Positions 57,977 to 64,000 of a DNA stretch of 64,000 nucleotides are shown in pieces. The DNA lies in the NCBI GenBank assembly GCA_930367205.1, contig OV884011.1, forward strand, positions 112,087,139 to 112,151,138. Reading direction: 5' to 3'. The position numbers and the translations under genes were made by a program. Position 1 is the first letter of the stretch, and each line of letters starts with the position of its first letter. The DNA is from Acanthosoma haemorrhoidale. Its lineage: Eukaryota > Arthropoda > Insecta > Hemiptera > Acanthosomatidae. The notes beneath the pieces are model-generated. The model was not told the DNA's origin, made no database searches, and worked only from the letters and a program-made list of their open reading frames with translations.

Positions 57977-58118
57977 GTACTTGCAAGTTCGGCCAAGAAC
58001 TTACTGTTGATGGATCTAGGAATGACGATAGCCTTCTCGACAATTGTAATACCTGCTCTGAGAGAAGGAAACGACCCCAAGGGCCTGGCCTTCAGCCCAG
58101 AGGAGGCTTCATGGTTCG
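57977..58118 (+). CDS. Sugar transporter exon 2 (TM1)
   Basis: The acceptor TTTTATTAG ends at 57976 and a GTAAGT donor follows 58118. It joins exon 1 in phase 0 and ends in phase 1 (47 codons plus one base). The product VLASSAKNLLLMDLGMTIAF... IPAL is TM1, followed by the extracellular loop EGNDPKGLAFSPEEASWF. The final SWF(G)S motif is typical of insect trehalose/sugar transporters just before TM2. Frame and motif continuity with exons 1 and 3 make the exon certain. Confidence 0.92.
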
Positions 58119-58349
58119 GTAAGTATACAAATAAATTCACTGGTTGTTAGTAATTATCGTTCACATTTCTAGGTTGCATAGTTTTCGACATAATTAGTTT
58201 TCTCCTAGCACATTGGTTGGTTGGTTCCACCTCTAAAACTGCTCCAAGAGTTCACTAAATGCAACTATCAGTAAATATAACTACTGGGCAATCGTTCAAC
58301 GATGTCTAGTTAATCGGCAAAACCTAACAGTTGAATCCAGCCAACCATA

Positions 58350-59222
58350 AATATATATAATTCCTTTATTGTGCTAAAATTACAATCTGCCTTGCTAGGC
58401 AATAAGTAATTAAGATATACGATCATTCATACCATATTTACATTTCATCATTCACTCGCTCATTCATTCAGGACATGATTGGAGAAACTGGCCATTGCCA
58501 GGACTCCCACTGTCACTTGATTATAGCAGGTCACGAGGCCACTGCCGTTTCAGTCTCCGAGTAGGATTATAGGGATGAGTGACGCAGTGCAGTGACTGTG
58601 CTACAGGATTAGGGTGGTTGGAAAGGCTACTGTGGAATTTCGTAAACTTGGAAGGGATGAGTTCTAGAATGTAGGGTATATTAAGGTCGTTATGAAGGGT
58701 TTTGTTGCTGACATAATAAGGGGCATTTACTATTTTTCTCAGGACTTTTGATTGAAAGGATTGGATACGCTTGATGTTCGACTTTTTTGCTGTCCCCCAT
58801 AGCTCTATTCCGTATGTCCAGATTGGTTTAAGTATAACTTTGTAGATTAGTAGTTTATTTTCTATTGAGAGATGGGATGTCCTTTGAAGTAGTCTGTACA
58901 GTTGACCAAAGCGTCTGTTTAGTTCTTCAGCGTCTTTTTAGCCTCGTGTGTGGGTTCCATGTCAGTCTTTTGTCGAGATGAAAGTCTAAATACCGTACTG
59001 TCTCAGACACAGGGAGAGGAATCGAATTTAAAAAGACTAGCGGACAGGACTTTGTTGAGCAGTGGAATGTCGTTGGCGGAAACCAAACTGGTGAGTAGGA
59101 TAAAGGTTTTTGGATTCAATAGTTAGAAGTAAGCGTTTTAATAGGAGTTTTTCAAATATTTTTGAGAGTATAGGGAGTAGGCTAATTGGACGGTAAGATG
59201 AGGCGTCATTGGGTGGTTTGCT
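58350..59222 (-). mobile_element. Jockey-like copy C with the same internal deletion as copy B
   Basis: On the minus strand it begins GCAAACCACCCAATGACGCC (5'-truncated) and runs to the ACAACAAAGTCCTGTCCGC junction near 59055, which is identical to copy B. It then follows the ORF end, a short 3' UTR, GGCAGATTGTAATTTTAGCA and AATAAAGG. It also shares with B the extra GCTG in AAGACGCTGAAGAAC. It sits in intron 2 of the sugar transporter. No target duplication was found. Confidence 0.85.
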
Positions 59223-59644
59223 TCCATTTGCACACCATCAATAAGGTTAAACATTAGGAAAGAGCATACCATTAGCCTTACGTATCATGCCTCTCCGTGT
59301 TTTAAACTGAAGTGGGAGATCCAATCGTATTCCAACAGTATACAGGGAATTCAAAGCACCGTGTAAAATAATGCTTGGATATTTTCCATAAAAAATGGTT
59401 CAAATTCATTCTATCTACTTCATCCATTCTGTAGTGGAACATCAGGGATTAGCGTTCTTGCCTAAACTCTGTGGCTTGTATCCCCCGCACAACCTACCTC
59501 CTAATTTACAGATCGGAAAATGAAATAAAAATTAACCTGAAGCTTCGTGATTCAAATATAGGACTTGCACATCACGAATCGGATAACTTGACTACTATAC
59601 CACATGAGAGATTCATATTAATACCATGCTTTGTTCTGTTTCAG

Positions 59645-59824
59645 GTAGTATCCTATTCCTGTGCCAGCCAGTTGGTAGCGTGCTTTCGGGGTTCATCCTG
59701 GAGCCGCTGGGCCGGAAGTACGCCATGATGGTAGTCAACTTGCCTCACCTCGTGGGCTGGTTCCTCCTCTACAGTGCAACATCTAAATTGGCTCTCTATG
59801 CAGCGGCGATCATCATGGGTCTAG
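59645..59824 (+). CDS. Sugar transporter exon 3 (TM2-TM4)
   Basis: The acceptor TTTCAG ends at 59644 and a GTAAGT donor follows 59824. It is 180 bp, phase 1 to phase 1. It encodes SILFLCQPVGSVLSGFILEP (TM2), then LGRKYAMM, the conserved D/E-P-L-G-R-K loop between TM2 and TM3 of SLC2 transporters. NLPHLVGWFLLYSA (TM3) and LALYAAAIIMGLG (start of TM4) follow. All signature residues are present and no disruption is seen. Confidence 0.95.
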
Positions 59825-59959
59825 GTAAGTTCTTATATTTATGTAATGCCGCATGCATGTGTCCTAAACATATTATTTTGGATTCAATTGCACACGTGAT
59901 CAGTGAATGGGAAGGAAACAGTGCTAACTAATATGAGGCAACTTACATGATTTTATAAA

Positions 59960-60120
59960 TGTTTATTTGAATAAAATTACAATCCACCCTAGAAATACGA
60001 AGATAATTGTGATAAATGATCTCATTCATACCATATTTACAAATACGCATTCACTCTCTTATACATACCAGCTACATATTATTTCGCATTCTCTCTCTCA
60101 TCCATACAGTATTTATTTAC
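59960..60120 (-). mobile_element. Jockey-like 3' end fragment, diverged
   Basis: The minus-strand end GGATTGTAATTTTATTC with AATAAACA, and CATTCATACCATATTTACAA on the + strand, match the terminal 3' UTR of copies A and C. It is inside intron 3 of the sugar transporter. The rest is too diverged to bound. Confidence 0.6.
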
Positions 60121-63100
60121 AGTATAATTATTAATCATTAACAGCCAAAGAAAAACTGACAAGCATGATCGGGACTCAACTGACCTACCCTACCTTGAGT
60201 ACCTTCCCAATGTGAATACTCTTGGGCCTAACTCTCGCAAAGACTACACGTAAGGTACTCACCCGATGGTCGCAGACTCAGAGTGACCCATTAGTTAACT
60301 TTCAAAGAACTAGTTAGCTAATTTTAAGGCATTGTATGAAAATATTAGAGATATTTTAATATATGGTTCTTAAATGAGAAATATCAAGTAGGGTACTCTA
60401 CCAATTGAGCTTCTGAAGTTTGAACAAACGTCTATTGATTATTAATAATTGTGAGACCAATGCTACAACATAAATTTCTTATTTACAAACGAAATATTTC
60501 TAATATTTTCATATAATTCCTTAACATTGACAAACTAGCTCGTGGAAAATTAACTTAGGTAAATTGACGAGTGCAAGAACTCTCAGGGTACGCAATATTT
60601 AAAAAGGATCATGATGCCAGTTCCACTTCCATATCCAAGGAAAATTGTAGAGATGGGTGACGCTTAAAAGTAATCTTAAGCCAAACCACCAAAATTGGCA
60701 GATAATTTCTAACACAATTCTAGCATGTTTATACATTGTAAAGAAAGGCATATAAAGCAAATCGACCAATTATTATAATTCACAATACTTTGTGACTGTA
60801 TTATAATATGGAAAATAGTACAATCTTATTATGAAAACTGCAGAAATGGGTGTACTTTTATTTTACTTTTTTCATCCTGAATACAGTAGACTGTTTACTT
60901 AAACACAAGAAAATATTCAATTAGAATTTACTGTAATCCTTGTCTATAAACACTTGTTCGTTAACCGTAAAAAATTAAATTGAGGGACAAAAAGTTATAG
61001 CTAGAGAGACACCGGATTTTCGTGCTGTAACCGAAAAAACGTACAGTGAAAAACTCAAAATGAGCAAAATCGTGCAGTTAAAAATCCTAAATGTTTAAAA
61101 TCATCTGTTTTGTTTAATTTATAATATAATACACGGAGCTCTCGTCTAACCTTGTTTGTATCAGAGAGTTTTCGAAAAAAAAAAATTTTTTTTCTAATAA
61201 ATAATATGTGGTGCAAAAAAAATGTATTTACATATTACATTTGCTTTACATGTTGTTGGTAAATAAAGTACAAAATAATTACAATAAATGTAAATAAACA
61301 ATGTTAGAAAAATTTCATTTTTAATATATACTTTCATAAAAATGTACAATGATGAACATTTCAAAATTATTTTCAACAAAACTGTGTTGTATGTCACTTA
61401 ATATGTTTTTATATTATTGAAAAGGAACGTTCCACATCTACCGAAGTTATCGGGCAATTTATGTAGTTGGCGATTATAGAGGGTTTCTAGTGAATGGCTT
61501 CATCTTCAATCTTGTTTTCGTTCATGAAATTGTTTTAAGCGAAAGTAGCCAATGTGTTTTTTTTTTCAATCACGGAGTCAAATTTTGTATATAAAACTCT
61601 TCTCTTGACGTTTTCAATTGTTCTCATGCTCTCTCTAACAGTTTCAAGAATTTCAATCTGTGAATTTAAGTAAATATTTCTGGATCCCAACCTTATAGAG
61701 CATTTGATAGGGGGGTGGTTATATGTGATTTAATAATGTTAAATCGGTTGTAAAGTATGGTGAATTAAGAATGTTTTTTTTTACTTTTATGATCGATTGA
61801 GTCTCACTTTCTTCTAATTGGTTCATGAATTCCTTAATTTTAATTTTTTTTTTTAATTTTCTGCGTGAACCAGTGCTGCATTTAACCATGTCCTCCTCAA
61901 TCGTGTTAAAACAGATTTCGGGGGAAGTTCACATTGCGATACTTCACCACCCGAGATGGATATTTGAGGAACACTTTTTTTTCCCATTGTTTACAAGTTT
62001 ATTTACTTCCGGGAAAATTTCTCGTACTTTGTGAAGCACTCGATTCAACCCACGAACTAAGTACGTGACGTGGATCGTACTTGGGTAAAATGTTTCCAGC
62101 GCACAGCCAGAGTTTTAATCATCTAGGACGCTGCATCTGACACTAGCCGAAGGAATTTGTTCTGGAATTCAGAATTAAAAAAAAAGTCAATAGGCTGTCT
62201 TTAATAAAACGTGAGAATGCTTTATGGTTGGTACTCAAAAGGAATCTGCATGAAATTAACGTAGGTGACGGTTTGATTTCCGGATGAATAATGCCAAGTC
62301 CCTCTTCACAACAACAATAGCCTCTTCACCGATCAAGGTGTATTTGCAATGGTCTCCTATCTGTTTTCCTGTTTTTTTATAACCTCCTAATAAAATCACC
62401 TTCCAAATAGTTGTTTCTTAAGATAATTTCCTCCGGTACATTCTTAGCGAGCATAAGTCGTCAAAAACGTTTGGAAAGAAGACAACTGCAGCTTAAAAAA
62501 AGGAATATTTTAGCCCCTGCTAACTCTTGCCTCAAATCGGCGTGAAACTCGTTCTTGTTGGAGGACGCTTAGAATGAATCAGGTTGTAACACGTTGTACA
62601 GGTATTTTTTTTTTTATTTAACTCAAGTTATAATTTATCCAAAAATAAATAAAAAAAAAGTTGATTCCGCTTAAAATAATTCAATAAATAAAAAACTTTC
62701 CTGATTTGCTATGCTCGTCAATTTAAAATGTTCTGTCGTGTCCTATAGTTTTCTCACATCACGAACTAAATACCACCTTGCCATAAATTTTTAATTCAGG
62801 ATAAACATTTATCCACTGTTTCAGTTTTGATAAAACACTTGAGCCCGTTTTCGGTAGTTTTAACATTAAACTCAGTACCAAATCTCCATAAGAACTGAGG
62901 ACTGAGGAACCGCCTTACATTATACTCCTTCGTCTGTGGACTGATTAGGCATAAAATAAAATAAGGACATATCGCTTTTTCGTTGAAACCCTTTGTTTTT
63001 AGAAATAGGTCCGGTCCATGGTCTCAATTCCCCAACTGTGGAATACTGCGAATTACGATATTTTCCGATTTACTATCTTGATAGTAATATTGTCATTTCT

Positions 63101-63636
63101 CCACATTTTAAATTGTAAGCTAAATCAAATAACATGAATACATGCCTATTTAATATAAAAATAATAATTTCATTCCTAAACATAAATTTAATTTAATTGA
63201 TTTTTTTGATTTAAAATTAAATTATATGAAATTGGATCAATTGTGCAATTAAAACCCCATTGGTGCATTATAAAATTTAGAAATTAGCTGACTTAGATTA
63301 TGAAATGGATGGATAAATGGTTCAGAATACGCTAAATTCAAGCAAACAAAATGTGCAATAACACAGAAATCCGGTCTCTAGTTATTATACTGAAAAACTG
63401 TAGTTGTTTTGTTTTTTTTGTATAAATTATATTAATATTATTATTTTCACAGTTTTGTGAAATTCTTCCATATTAATAACGTATTATACATACTAGTTGA
63501 TTCATGGGCCCATTTGTAATTTGCAATAATTAACACTTACAACAACATAATGTTTTACCTGAGTGAGGCATACAGCATAAATTTGTTATTAATTATTATA
63601 TTATTTTTGACTCACTGGACCATTACTATCCTCTAG
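60121..63636. other. Transporter intron 3, nothing recognised
   Basis: AT-rich, with short hydrophobic or low-complexity frames only (for example 61194-61397 -, 61825-62034 +). No element or gene could be supported. Confidence 0.5.
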
Positions 63637-63842
63637 GGGTTGGGTTCATGGAGGCACCTATAATCACTTATGTTGGTGAGATCTCCCAGCCGAAGCTCCG
63701 TGGCACCCTCACGTCCTATGCAAACCTTTTTGCCACATTTGGCATGGTCTACATCTACATACTGGGCACCCTGGTCACTTGGAGGACCGCTGCTGCCATA
63801 TCTGTATGCGTACCTATCATCACTATTGTTGCAATAAGTCAG
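63637..63842 (+). CDS. Sugar transporter exon 4 (TM4-TM6)
   Basis: The acceptor CCTCTAG ends at 63636 and a GTAGGT donor follows 63842. The exon completes a Gly codon and adds 68 codons, ending in phase 0. It has GFMEAPIITYVGEISQPKLR, carrying the family motif E-I-x5-R-G after TM4. LTSYANLFATFGMVYIYILG (TM5), the TWR loop, and ISVCVPIITIVAISQ (TM6) follow. In this family the next residues usually begin the VPETP.WL motif, expected in the next exon outside the window. Together the four exons give 219 codons, roughly the N-terminal half of a ~480-residue transporter. Confidence 0.95.
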
Positions 63843-64000
63843 GTAGGTTCTATATAAATTTCTTCTTTAGTCGACTTTAAGTGCTATCTTTTATGTAAGA
63901 AGTATCTCTATAAAATAACAGGTCTGTGATTCTAGTTGGTAAACAAAGTGGTCATAACTGCATAAGTATGCATAGGGTCTTTCATTAAGCGCTTCCTATC
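63843..64000 (+). other. Start of transporter intron 4
   Basis: Begins GTAGGTTC and has no further exon within the window. Confidence 0.7.

Overview
The window looks like part of an insect nuclear genome. It is AT-rich, has short GT-AG exons separated by multi-kilobase introns, and carries a eukaryotic tRNA gene and many degenerate transposable elements (Jockey-like LINEs, a Penelope-like element, errantivirus-like and other LTR elements, mariner, pogo and piggyBac remnants). Everything here was read by eye. Family names come from remembered motif patterns and no database search was run.

Host genes. (1) At the left edge, + strand, are the last two coding exons (1552-1735, 4040-4153) of a seven-transmembrane receptor that resembles the TM6-TM7 end and short tail of an adhesion/secretin-type GPCR. 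(2) From 42.7 kb to beyond the right edge, + strand, are four phase-compatible exons (42707-42866, 57977-58118, 59645-59824, 63637-63842). They encode the first 219 codons of an SLC2/MFS sugar transporter, most like insect facilitated trehalose transporters. Its first intron is 15.1 kb and full of retroelements. (3) A tRNA-Val(AAC) gene with a T-run terminator lies at 12479-12551 on the minus strand. The 38 kb between the two protein genes has no other convincing host gene.

Mobile elements, left to right: a LINE RT fragment with YADD (0.2 kb) and a second copy in the GPCR intron (3.5 kb) between ~85-bp duplicated flanks; an internally deleted mariner with matching terminal repeats (4.6-5.3 kb); a fragment of an uncharacterised repeat-type protein (7.7-8.3 kb); LTR-family copies at 11.7, 16.8, 27.6, 30.2, 36.2 and 36.5 kb with no internal region found; Jockey-like copies and fragments at 12.3, 14.8, 20.4, 23.8 (large open RT frame), 30.0, 34.8, 37.5, 46.2, 58.4 and 60.0 kb; a pogo-like remnant (26.4-28.3 kb); a Penelope-like remnant (29.1-31.2 kb) ending in a hammerhead-like core; a piggyBac remnant (31.2-32.6 kb); a Ty3/gypsy RNase H relic (41.4 kb); and two defective errantivirus-like elements on the minus strand (43.8-48.2 kb and 54.0-57.4 kb).

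The most informative structure is the nesting. Several insertions are proven by target-site duplications (14.8, 35.1, 37.5, 46.2 kb). Two Jockey-like copies 12 kb apart share the same internal deletion that removes the RT active site, pointing to a non-autonomous sublineage. No obviously new multi-gene system was found. The best leads are the deletion-derivative LINE sublineage, the hammerhead-like Penelope terminus and the uncharacterised protein fragment at 7.7-8.3 kb.
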